The notes below the pieces were generated by a model that was given only the letters and a program-made list of their open reading frames with translations, ran no database searches and was not told the DNA's origin. A stretch of DNA of 64,000 nucleotides from Arcobacter sp. CECT 8986 (lineage in GTDB: Bacteria > Campylobacterota > Campylobacteria > Campylobacterales > Arcobacteraceae), in the NCBI RefSeq assembly GCF_004116725.1, contig NZ_PDKG01000005.1, forward strand, positions 62,001 through 126,000, read 5' to 3'. Position 1 is the stretch's first letter; every line of letters begins with the position of its first letter. The position numbers and the translations under genes were made by a program. Shown piece by piece: positions 1 to 8,223 of the stretch.

Positions 1-153
1 TATGATGTTGAATTTATAGGATGTAAAAATACAATGGATTCAATGCATTGGAAAGAAGAAGATTTTTTAGATGATGTTGATTTTGTACAAGCAGGAATTG
101 CAGAAGTAATAGAAAGAAAAGTTGATGGATATATAGGAATTAATGCTTATTAA
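1..153 (+). CDS. DsrE/DsrF-like family protein, C-terminal fragment
   Basis: The window opens inside a gene; the last 50 residues are visible and end at TAA 151-153. The stretch GCKNTMDSMHW, followed by a DFVQAGIAEVIERK segment and a GYIGINAY end, resembles the C-terminal half of small DsrE/DsrF-like proteins, where a (A/G)CxNT motif is followed by a VxAGVxEI segment and a final GY. Family members are soluble, and some carry sulfur on a cysteine during sulfur oxidation or relay; the single Cys here would be the candidate. The N-terminal half lies outside the window, so length, start and operon position cannot be judged. Confidence 0.7.
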   Translation, partial: YDVEFIGCKNTMDSMHWKEEDFLDDVDFVQAGIAEVIERKVDGYIGINAY

Positions 154-168
154 AAAAAGGGAGTTACT

Positions 169-951
169 ATGTTAAAAAAGATTTTTATTTCAAGTTTAGT
201 TTTAGGGGTTAGTTTATTAAATGCTCAAAATATCTCAAAGAGTCAATGCTCTAAACTAGGAGATGATTTTATATTTGCAGGTGGTGAATGTATTAATTAT
301 AAAAAATATTCAGGTGAGCAAAAAGATAAACTAAATATTGTAGTTCATGGAACATGGGATGAAGGAACAAATATTTTAGGTAGATATGCTCCTTTTGCTG
401 AAAATCTATCTTTTGAAACAGATGTTCCAACTATTGCTGTTGCACTTCCAGGTTATTCAAAATCATCATTAAATAACTTAAAATCAATTGGTTCAAAAAC
501 TCAAACAAATTTAGTTTATAAAAAGGAGTATCTATCTTTTTTATCTTCATTAATTAGTGCTTTTAAAGATAAATATAATGCAAAAACAATAACTTATATA
601 GGTCATAGTGCAGGTTGTAGTATTGGTGCTACAATTTTAGGAGATTATCCAAAATTAATAAATAATCTTTTATGTGCAGGTGGGAAATATGATATTCATA
701 AAACTACAAAAGAAAAAGATTTAATCTCTGCAATTGATGTTGTTGATAATATAGATAAAAACTCAAAAATTGCTTTAGTGTATGGAACAAAAGATACTAT
801 TTCTAAACCTGAAAATACAATAGAGTTTTATAAAATAGCAAAAGAAAAAGGATTAAATGTAAAACTTGTTGAAGTTAAAGATGCGGTGCATTTAGATTTG
901 GATATGAGTGAACCTTCTGTAAATGCAATTATTGAATTGGATGAAAAGTAA
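169..951 (+). CDS. Secreted alpha/beta-hydrolase-fold protein
   Basis: A 260-residue protein with a Sec signal peptide (a KK start, a hydrophobic run to about residue 17, then LLNAQ), so it is probably periplasmic. The nucleophile elbow GHSAG places Ser147; a likely acid Asp lies in the GTKD segment and a likely His in DAVHLD near the C-terminus, giving a plausible catalytic triad. HGTWDEG near residue 60 is the usual oxyanion-loop region. Two cysteines at 27 and 41 could form a disulfide. GGGAG precedes ATG 169 at good spacing. The next gene starts 1 nt after the stop, so the two are probably co-transcribed. The substrate cannot be predicted; esterase or peptidase-like activity is possible. 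Confidence 0.75.
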   Translation: MLKKIFISSLVLGVSLLNAQNISKSQCSKLGDDFIFAGGECINYKKYSGEQKDKLNIVVHGTWDEGTNILGRYAPFAENLSFETDVPTIAVALPGYSKSSLNNLKSIGSKTQTNLVYKKEYLSFLSSLISAFKDKYNAKTITYIGHSAGCSIGATILGDYPKLINNLLCAGGKYDIHKTTKEKDLISAIDVVDNIDKNSKIALVYGTKDTISKPENTIEFYKIAKEKGLNVKLVEVKDAVHLDLDMSEPSVNAIIELDEK

Positions 952-952
952 A

Positions 953-2122
953 ATGGATAAAAAAAGACAACTACTTTTTAATTCAAATAATTTTTTATTA
1001 GCTACTTCTTTATGCTTTGATTATGTTTTAAAAAATCAAAAGAAAATACCTTTGGGATATTTAAAAAGAGTGACTTATATAAGTTTAAATATTGCACTTA
1101 AATTGGGTTTTTCTAGTAAAGAATTAGCAGATTTATGTTCATATTGTTTAAGTAGTAATATTGCTCTTAATATAAGTGAAGATGAAAAAACTTTATGTGA
1201 AAATAGTTCTAAAATTGTTGAAAACTTTGAGTTTTTGACAAAACAACAAGATGTTCTTTTATATCAAAAAGAGCATTTTGATGGAACTGGATTATTTAAT
1301 AAAGTTGGCGAAGAGATACCTCTATTTTCTCAGATAATATTTTTATCAACAAAATTAAATGAAAAATTTGATTTTTCTACATTTGATGAAGAGATAAAAC
1401 AACAAGCAATTTTTTTTGTAAAAGACAATAAAAATACTCTTTTTAGTTCAAAAATAGTAGATACTTTCTTAGAACTTTGTACATCAACTTCTTTTTGGTT
1501 AGATTTAGAAGATGAAAATGATATTTTGATGTTTATTTATAATACTTTAGAAGATTTTACAGCACCAATGGATTTTGAGAATATATTAAAAATAACTCGA
1601 AGTATTTCAAAAATAGAAAATTCTAATAGCAAATTGGTTGAGTATATTGATAGTATGAGTGAATATTATGGATTTGACCATAAAGACAAATATACTCTAA
1701 AAATTGCAGGAAGTCTTTGTAAAATTGGGAAATTAATAATAAAAAAAGAGTTGTTAGAAAAAAAAGAGCCTTTAAATAAAAATGAAATTGAGAAGATAAA
1801 AACATATCCATACTACACAAAAAAAATCCTGTCAAATATCATAGGATTTAATGATATTATGCAATGGGCTATTAAAATTCAAGAAAGATTAGATGCAAGT
1901 GGATATATATATTCCCTTGATGCAAAAAGTCTGAGTTTAAAAGATAGATTACTTATAAACTTAGCTATTTATGATGCTTTAACTCAAGATAAAACTTATA
2001 GAAATAAATATACTCATAAAGAAGCTATTGACATTATGTTAAATGAATCAAAGTCTGGAAAAATAGATGAATCAATAGTTAAAAATATAGATGAGGTACT
2101 TTTTGACTCAAAGAATTTATAA
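953..2122 (+). CDS. Tandem degenerate HD-GYP-domain protein
   Basis: A 389-residue soluble protein. An in-frame ATG exists at 923 inside the previous gene, but ATG 953, just after that gene's stop, is the better start. Two halves resemble HD-GYP phosphodiesterase domains that have lost key residues. The first has KEHFDGTGL with GEEIPLFSQII; the second has AGSLCKIGKLII in the HD position, then QERLDASGY and IYDALTQDKTYR. In a true HD-GYP protein the HD pair and the HHExxDGxGYP motif bind metal and c-di-GMP. Here the second half has CK in place of HD and ASGYIY in place of GSGYP. It is probably a signalling or regulatory protein without phosphodiesterase activity. Confidence 0.7.
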   Translation: MDKKRQLLFNSNNFLLATSLCFDYVLKNQKKIPLGYLKRVTYISLNIALKLGFSSKELADLCSYCLSSNIALNISEDEKTLCENSSKIVENFEFLTKQQDVLLYQKEHFDGTGLFNKVGEEIPLFSQIIFLSTKLNEKFDFSTFDEEIKQQAIFFVKDNKNTLFSSKIVDTFLELCTSTSFWLDLEDENDILMFIYNTLEDFTAPMDFENILKITRSISKIENSNSKLVEYIDSMSEYYGFDHKDKYTLKIAGSLCKIGKLIIKKELLEKKEPLNKNEIEKIKTYPYYTKKILSNIIGFNDIMQWAIKIQERLDASGYIYSLDAKSLSLKDRLLINLAIYDALTQDKTYRNKYTHKEAIDIMLNESKSGKIDESIVKNIDEVLFDSKNL

Positions 2123-2147
2123 AATTACTTACTAAGTAAAATGTAGA

Positions 2148-2153
2148 TATAAT
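2148..2153 (+). promoter_or_regulatory. Candidate -10 box upstream of valS
   Basis: TATAAT sits 29 nt before the valS start codon at 2183, in the short gap after the HD-GYP-like gene. No clear -35 box is visible, which is common for sigma-70 promoters in Campylobacterota. Confidence 0.5.
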
Positions 2154-2182
2154 CGCGTAGAATTAAATTGATAGGAATTTTA

Positions 2183-4798
2183 ATGAGTGAAAAGTACGAA
2201 CCATCAAAGATAGAAGATAAATTTTATAAAATATGGGAAGATAGAGGATATTTTGAAATAGATGGAAACAAATCTATTCAGCAAAAAGATAAAAATTTTG
2301 CAATTATGATGCCTCCTCCAAATGTAACAGGAAGCTTACATATTGGTCATGCACTTACTTTTACCCTTCAAGATATTATTACTAGATATAAAAGAATGGA
2401 CGGGTACAAAACTTTATGGCAACCAGGGACAGACCACGCAGGTATTGCTACACAAAATATTGTTGAAAAACAACTATTAGCAGAAGGTACTACAAAAGAA
2501 GAGTTAGGTAGAGAAAAGTTCTTAGAAAGAGCTTGGCAACAAAAAGAGAAATCAGGTGGAAATATTGTTCACCAAATGAGAAAACTTGGAGTTACACCAG
2601 CTTGGAGTAGAGAAAGATTTACTATGGATGATGGACTAAAAGAGGCAGTTAAAGAGGCTTTTGTTCATCTTTATAATGAAGGAATGATTGTTCAAAACAA
2701 TTATATGGTTAACTGGTGTACACATGATGGTGCGCTATCTGATATTGAAGTTGAACATGATGAAGTAAAAGGTAAATTTTACCATATGAATTATCACTTT
2801 GCAGATGGAAGTGGTTATGTAACAGTTGCTACAACTAGACCTGAAACATATTTTGGGGATACTGCAATTATGGTTCATCCTGATGATGAAAGATATAAAG
2901 ATATTGTAGGAAAAGAAGTATTATTACCTTTAACTGATAGAAAAATCAAAATTATCACTGACAAACATGTTGATATGGAGTTTGGAACAGGTGTTGTAAA
3001 AGTTACTCCTGCTCATGACCAAAATGACTACGAAGTTGGAAAAAGACACGATTTAGAGTTTATTACTTGTTTTGATGAAAAAGGTATTTTAAACGATTAT
3101 TGTGGAGAGTTTAAAGGTCTAGAAAGATTAGAAGCAAGAGAACCAATTGTTAAAAAACTTCAAGATGAAGGTTACATCGTAAAAATTGAAGAGCATGTTC
3201 ATCAAGTAGGGCACTGTTATAGATGTAAAAATATTGTTGAGCCTTATGTATCTAAACAATGGTTTGTAAGAAAAGAAGTTGCTAAAGGAAGTATTGAAAA
3301 AACATATGCAGGTTTAACTCAATTTTTCCCAAGTCACTGGATTAACTCTTATAGAGCATGGATGGACGAATTAAGAGATTGGTGTATCTCTAGACAATTA
3401 TGGTGGGGACACAGAATTCCTGTATTTACTTGTAATGATTGTAATCACCAATGGGCAGATAAAGCAGATGAACCAGAAGCTTGTCCACATTGTGCTAGTA
3501 AAAACTATACACAAGACCCAGATGTATTAGACACTTGGTTTAGTTCTGGATTATGGGCATTCTCTCCACTTGGATGGGGAAATAATGGAAAAATGAAAGA
3601 TACTTTTAATGATACAGATTTAAAAGATTTCTATCCAAATAGTCTATTAATTACTGGTTTTGATATTATGTTCTTCTGGGTTGCTAGAATGATGATGATG
3701 GGTGAACACTTTAAAGGTGAATTACCATTTAAACATATTTATATGCATGCTTTAGTAAGAGATGAAAATGGTGCTAAAATGTCTAAATCAAAAGGAAACG
3801 TAATTGATCCACTTGATATGGTTGAAGAGTTTAGTGCTGATATTGTTAGATTTTCACTTGCATATTTAGCAGTTCAAGGTAGAGATATAAAACTAGGTAA
3901 AAAACACTTAGAATTATATAGAAACTTTACAAATAAATTTTATAATGCAGCAAACTTCTTACAATTAAATGTAGAGACTTTCCCTGAATTAAATGAGATT
4001 GAAGTAAAATCAGCTCTTGGTAAGTATATGCTTTCTAAACTTTCAACAGCAGTTGATGAAGTAAGAGAAAACCTTGATACTTATAAATTTAATGAAGCAG
4101 CAGCAAGTCTTTATAGATTTGTTTGGAATGAGTTTTGTGACTGGGGTATTGAGTATTCAAAAGCTAGTAAAGATTCAATTGTTGAACTTGGAGCAATATT
4201 CAAAGAGACATTAAAATTAACATCTCCATTTATGCCATTTATTTCTGAGTATTTATATCAAAAATTAAGTGGTAGTGAACTTGAAAATAGTGAATCAATT
4301 ATGATTATGAACTATCCAAAAGACTTGGCTAAAGATGAAGAAGTTGAAAATATGTTTGCTATTATTGAAGAAGCTATTATTGCAATAAGAAGAGCAAAAG
4401 TTGTAATCGATATGGGTAATAGCAAAATTGCTAAAGCATATGTAAAACTTGATACAAATATTGATAAAGATTTAGCAAAACCATTTATAGAAAAACTTGC
4501 AAAAGTTGAAAATATTGAGTTTGTTGATGCAAAAGTTGAAAACTCTATAACTGATGTATCAAATAATCTTGAAGTTTATATTCCAACAGGTGAAATAGAT
4601 ATGAGTGCAATTGTTGATAAACTTACAAAACAACAACTAAAAGCACAAAAAGAGTTTGATAAATTAAATGGAATGTTATCAAATGAAAAATTTGTTGCAA
4701 ATGCACCTGAGCATGTTGTTGCAGAAAATAAAAAAGCTTTAGAAGAAGCAAGAATTAAATTAGAAAAAATAGAAAACGAACTAAAAACGATTTCATAA
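2183..4798 (+). CDS. valS: Valine--tRNA ligase (ValRS)
   Basis: Class I aminoacyl-tRNA synthetase that charges tRNA-Val in the cytoplasm. It is 871 residues, the usual length. ATP-binding signatures are HIGH at 53-56 (in GSLHIGHALT) and KMSKS at 532-536, followed by GN. The CP1 editing domain includes the TTRPET segment. Zinc-ligand-like cysteines appear in CYRC and in CNDC plus CPHC. The C-terminus is a charged coiled coil, the tRNA-binding arm typical of ValRS. A TTG in frame at 2168 is possible, but ATG 2183 has AGGA at correct spacing. A lipoprotein gene follows after 13 nt. Confidence 0.97.
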   Translation: MSEKYEPSKIEDKFYKIWEDRGYFEIDGNKSIQQKDKNFAIMMPPPNVTGSLHIGHALTFTLQDIITRYKRMDGYKTLWQPGTDHAGIATQNIVEKQLLAEGTTKEELGREKFLERAWQQKEKSGGNIVHQMRKLGVTPAWSRERFTMDDGLKEAVKEAFVHLYNEGMIVQNNYMVNWCTHDGALSDIEVEHDEVKGKFYHMNYHFADGSGYVTVATTRPETYFGDTAIMVHPDDERYKDIVGKEVLLPLTDRKIKIITDKHVDMEFGTGVVKVTPAHDQNDYEVGKRHDLEFITCFDEKGILNDYCGEFKGLERLEAREPIVKKLQDEGYIVKIEEHVHQVGHCYRCKNIVEPYVSKQWFVRKEVAKGSIEKTYAGLTQFFPSHWINSYRAWMDELRDWCISRQLWWGHRIPVFTCNDCNHQWADKADEPEACPHCASKNYTQDPDVLDTWFSSGLWAFSPLGWGNNGKMKDTFNDTDLKDFYPNSLLITGFDIMFFWVARMMMMGEHFKGELPFKHIYMHALVRDENGAKMSKSKGNVIDPLDMVEEFSADIVRFSLAYLAVQGRDIKLGKKHLELYRNFTNKFYNAANFLQLNVETFPELNEIEVKSALGKYMLSKLSTAVDEVRENLDTYKFNEAAASLYRFVWNEFCDWGIEYSKASKDSIVELGAIFKETLKLTSPFMPFISEYLYQKLSGSELENSESIMIMNYPKDLAKDEEVENMFAIIEEAIIAIRRAKVVIDMGNSKIAKAYVKLDTNIDKDLAKPFIEKLAKVENIEFVDAKVENSITDVSNNLEVYIPTGEIDMSAIVDKLTKQQLKAQKEFDKLNGMLSNEKFVANAPEHVVAENKKALEEARIKLEKIENELKTIS

Positions 4799-4811
4799 AA
4801 AAGGACAAAAA

Positions 4812-5564
4812 GTGTATAAAAAGATTTTATTAATTACTCTTTTTTTTACACTTTTTTCTGGTTGTGCACGGCACAACAAAGTAAATGAGATTTTTCAAAC
4901 ACAAAAAGCGATTTCTATAACACAAGATTACAAAGATATTTTAAGCTTAGTAGTTAAGTACAAAACAAAACTAGATAAAAGAAATCCACAGCACTATAAT
5001 AAAGATTTTAAATCCGCAATTTACACACAAATAGAAGATATTCAAAAGTTTATTACTTTAAGAGATACAAATAATAACAGATTGGTTAATTTCAAACAAT
5101 ATTTGGATTTAGCATTCAATAAAAGAGGTATTAAGTATAGAAATGACTACTTAATACTAGGATTGTATTATATGATTTATGATGCATACTCTTTAGATGA
5201 AGTGCATAAATTTACAGCATTAAATTATGATAATGATAAATTAACAAAACTATACAAAAATTTGTATATATTAAGATGGAAGATAAGAACAGCCAAAGAT
5301 ATAAATGGAAACTATCTATTTTTGACATGGCAAAATAATTGGCAAATTGAGTATTTAAATAAAAAGATTAATGATTTAAATGAGATAAAAAATTTTAATT
5401 CTATACTATCAAAAAAAGAGAGTTTACTTTCACATTCTAACTTCTCTTTTGAGATAATTTTATCAATGATGATAAATAGAGTTGAAAGTACTTTAAGAGA
5501 TATTGGAACTGAGCCTTCAGATATTGCAATAGATACAATTACTTCATTAGTTTTTTTGATTTAA
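4812..5564 (+). CDS. Putative lipoprotein of unknown function
   Basis: A 250-residue protein starting with GTG, preceded by AAGGAC. The N-terminus is a lipoprotein signal with lipobox LFSGC, so the mature protein should be lipidated at Cys18 and anchored in the inner or outer membrane facing the periplasm. The rest is mostly helical and polar with many Lys and Asn and no recognisable catalytic motif. A weakly hydrophobic C-terminus (SLVFLI) is present. It lies 13 nt behind valS, which may reflect read-through rather than a shared role. I do not recognise the family. Confidence 0.7.
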   Translation: MYKKILLITLFFTLFSGCARHNKVNEIFQTQKAISITQDYKDILSLVVKYKTKLDKRNPQHYNKDFKSAIYTQIEDIQKFITLRDTNNNRLVNFKQYLDLAFNKRGIKYRNDYLILGLYYMIYDAYSLDEVHKFTALNYDNDKLTKLYKNLYILRWKIRTAKDINGNYLFLTWQNNWQIEYLNKKINDLNEIKNFNSILSKKESLLSHSNFSFEIILSMMINRVESTLRDIGTEPSDIAIDTITSLVFLI

Positions 5565-5624
5565 AAGTGTTAAATACTTTTATAAAAAGTTAAGTAAAAT
5601 TATAAATTTAGTTAGGAGTTTACT

Positions 5625-7526
5625 ATTATTAGATATACAATAATTCTATTTTTATCATTTGTTTTCTCTTTTAGCTCTACGCTAGATTTAAATAATGCTA
5701 ACTCTTGCATTAAAAATATTTCAAATTATATAAACTATTATAAAGATACCACAAAACTAAATACAATTGATGATGTTTTAAATAAAAAATTTAGCACTAC
5801 AAAAAATATCGACATCTCTAACTTTAGTAAAAATGTATATTGGTTGAAAATTGATATAAAAAATTGTGATGGTAAAAAATATATATTAAATATTGATAAC
5901 TTTTTGATTGATGAGATTGATCTATTTTTTATAAAAAATAGTAAAGTAGTAAAATCATATAAAACAGGTGTAAAATATAAAAATAGTACTAAAGGACTTA
6001 CAAAATATAGTAAGTTTGCATTTCCTTTGGATATAAAAGGCAATTTTTCTATTTATCTAAGAATTGAGTCTTCCTTTTTATCTTTGCCTTTTATCAAAAT
6101 ATTAAGTAATGAAGTTTTTTTAAAAAAACAAAATTATAATAATATGTTTAATACTGCATTTTACTTCTCTTTGACTTTGATGTTTTTTTATAATTTATGT
6201 ATTTTTATTGTTTCAAAAATTAGAATATATAAGTTTTATTTAGGCTATATTTTTGGAATATTTGGCTTTTTATTTTTTTATGATGGATATTTAAATACGC
6301 TATTTTTTACTGAATATCCTATGGTTTCTGAACTTCTATTTTTTATATTTTATGTGATTATTTTTATCTCTGTTACTAAGTTTTCAACACTTTTGTTTCA
6401 AAGTAAAAGAAACACATTTTTACTACATAAAATTTTGATAAAAACCTCTTTGGTTATAGTTCCAATATTTGCATCAATTGGAATAATCTTAAGCTTTGTA
6501 AATAAAGATTTAATATTTTTAGCTCAAAAATATTTACTTTTATGTGCTATCTTTGTGATACTTTTAATCATTACAATAACAGTAAAATATTATAGAAGTA
6601 AAGAGGAAATTATTTCTAAAATTTACTCTTTTATTTGGATAATATTTATGATTGTTAGTTTGCTTTTTGCAATAAATATGATGTTTGGATTTGTAGATAC
6701 AAACATAATGACTAAAATATTAAAATTTAATATTCTTTTAGAAATTATTGCAATGTCTTTATTTATTGCATATAGACTAAAAGATAGTAAAGAAAAAAAC
6801 CTAAGACTAAAGATAAAAAATAAAGAGCAAGAACTTTTTATATTAAGACAAACAAGACTTGCTTCTTTTGGAGAAGTTATTAACTCAATAGCTCATGAAT
6901 GGAAGCAACCATTGCATAGAATAAATATGCTATCTTTAGATTTAGAAACAACTTATGATAAGAAAGGATTAACAAAAGAGTATTTGTATAATCAATTAAA
7001 TGAGATTGAATTACAAACAAAATATATGAATGACACGGTAAATCAGTTTATGGACTACTTTAGTCCACAAAAAACAAAGGAAGAATTTTATTTAATTGAT
7101 TGTGTTAACGAAGCTGTTAACCTTTTAAGTATAAAATTTAGTAAAAATTTGATAAATTATAAAATTGATTGTATTGATGAAAATATTAAGACGATTGGGT
7201 ATAAAAAAGAGTATATTCAGTGTATAATAATATTGATAAATAATGCGATTGATGCAATTTTAAATCAAAAAGTTAGTGATAAATATATCTATTTTAAAAT
7301 AGATAAATTTGGAAATAGAGCAAGGCTTAGTATTATTGATAATGCAGGTGGTATTAAAGTAGAACCAATAGACAAAATTTTTGAGCCAAATGTCTCAACA
7401 AAAGCATCAAATACAAACTCAGGGGTTGGGTTATTTATTGCTAAAAAAATTATTGAAGACAATATGAATAAAAAATTAACATGCGAAAATTATAATGATG
7501 GAGCAAAATTTTGTATAATAGGATGA
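5625..7526 (+). CDS. 7TMR-DISM sensor histidine kinase with apparent AUU start
   Basis: Membrane sensor kinase, partner of the response regulator 4 nt downstream. The first usual start in frame is TTG 5844, but this falls inside the periplasmic domain (VYWLKIDIKN, typical of 7TMR-DISMED2). The frame stays open upstream to TAG 5613 and encodes a signal peptide (RYTIILFLSFVFSFSS). AGGAG at 5614-5618 stands before ATT 5625 and ATT 5628, with no ATG, GTG or TTG in between. AUU initiation gives about 633 residues: signal peptide, periplasmic domain to about 170, seven TM helices to about 390, H-box with His424 (AHEWKQP), N-box (INNAIDAI), G1 (DNAGGI) and G2 (GVGLFIAKK). Confidence 0.85.
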   Translation: MIRYTIILFLSFVFSFSSTLDLNNANSCIKNISNYINYYKDTTKLNTIDDVLNKKFSTTKNIDISNFSKNVYWLKIDIKNCDGKKYILNIDNFLIDEIDLFFIKNSKVVKSYKTGVKYKNSTKGLTKYSKFAFPLDIKGNFSIYLRIESSFLSLPFIKILSNEVFLKKQNYNNMFNTAFYFSLTLMFFYNLCIFIVSKIRIYKFYLGYIFGIFGFLFFYDGYLNTLFFTEYPMVSELLFFIFYVIIFISVTKFSTLLFQSKRNTFLLHKILIKTSLVIVPIFASIGIILSFVNKDLIFLAQKYLLLCAIFVILLIITITVKYYRSKEEIISKIYSFIWIIFMIVSLLFAINMMFGFVDTNIMTKILKFNILLEIIAMSLFIAYRLKDSKEKNLRLKIKNKEQELFILRQTRLASFGEVINSIAHEWKQPLHRINMLSLDLETTYDKKGLTKEYLYNQLNEIELQTKYMNDTVNQFMDYFSPQKTKEEFYLIDCVNEAVNLLSIKFSKNLINYKIDCIDENIKTIGYKKEYIQCIIILINNAIDAILNQKVSDKYIYFKIDKFGNRARLSIIDNAGGIKVEPIDKIFEPNVSTKASNTNSGVGLFIAKKIIEDNMNKKLTCENYNDGAKFCIIG

Positions 7527-7530
7527 GAAA

Positions 7531-8199
7531 ATGAAGTTATTATTTGTAGAAGATGATGAACTACTAAGGAAAAGTTATAGTATCTATTTAGAAGATCTTT
7601 TTGGAGAAATCATAGAAGCTCAAGATGGGAAAGAGGGCTTAGAAAAGTATTATGAACATAAACCAGATATTATTATGTTAGATATTAGTATGCCTCATAT
7701 AAATGGTATGGATGTAGTAAAAGAGATAAGAAAAGAGAATAAAGATGTAACTATTATTATTCTTTCTGCACATAGTGATAAAGCATATTTATTTGATGCT
7801 ATTGAACTAAATATATTTAAATATTTAGTAAAACCACTACCAAGAAGCCTTTTTAAAGAGACTATATTAAAAGCTATTGAAAGTAGAGCAGAAGATAATG
7901 ATCTAAATTTTGTAAAACTTGTAGATAATTATGTTTGGGATAATTTCAATAAAATACTAAAAAAAGATAATCAAGAAGTTGATTTAACTAAAAATGAGTA
8001 TAAAATTATGTCTAAATTTTGTAGAGATGATGTGCATTATTTTACACTTAAAGACTTATTTGATTGTATTTATACTTCAGAAGAAGAGTATAGTGAAAAT
8101 AAAATTATGATGATTCTAAAAAGATTTAGAAAAAAGACTTCAACAAAAATTATAAAAAATATCTATGGAATGGGATATAAATTTAATATTATAAAATAA
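7531..8199 (+). CDS. OmpR-type response regulator
   Basis: A 222-residue two-domain regulator. The receiver has the acidic pair EDD at residues 7-9, phospho-acceptor Asp51 (MLDIS), switch Ser in LSAHSD and Lys in VKPL. The C-terminal winged helix (about 125-222) ends in IYGMGYKFN, the usual end of OmpR/PhoB DNA-binding domains. It starts 4 nt after the kinase stop and is almost certainly its phosphorylation partner. Its stop codon lies inside a hairpin shared with the convergent RND gene. Targets are unknown; the facing pump gene is a candidate. Confidence 0.92.
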   Translation: MKLLFVEDDELLRKSYSIYLEDLFGEIIEAQDGKEGLEKYYEHKPDIIMLDISMPHINGMDVVKEIRKENKDVTIIILSAHSDKAYLFDAIELNIFKYLVKPLPRSLFKETILKAIESRAEDNDLNFVKLVDNYVWDNFNKILKKDNQEVDLTKNEYKIMSKFCRDDVHYFTLKDLFDCIYTSEEEYSENKIMMILKRFRKKTSTKIIKNIYGMGYKFNIIK

Positions 8200-8223
8200 G
8201 TAGAAAATATTCTACTTTATTTT
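8193..8223. terminator. Bidirectional terminator hairpin between convergent genes
   Basis: The arms AAAATAAGTAGAA and TTCTACTTTATTTT pair around an AATA loop with one bulged base. The A-rich left side and T-rich right side allow factor-independent termination in both directions. The stem includes the stop codons of both the response regulator and the RND gene. Confidence 0.75.

Noticed and set aside
923-952. Upstream ATG 923 as the start of the HD-GYP-like gene
   Set aside because: It would lie within the hydrolase gene and add 10 unconserved residues; ATG 953 directly follows the hydrolase stop.
5844-5846. TTG as the start of the sensor kinase
   Set aside because: It lies inside the VYWLKIDIKN segment of the periplasmic domain and would remove the signal peptide and about 73 residues; there is no Shine-Dalgarno site before it.
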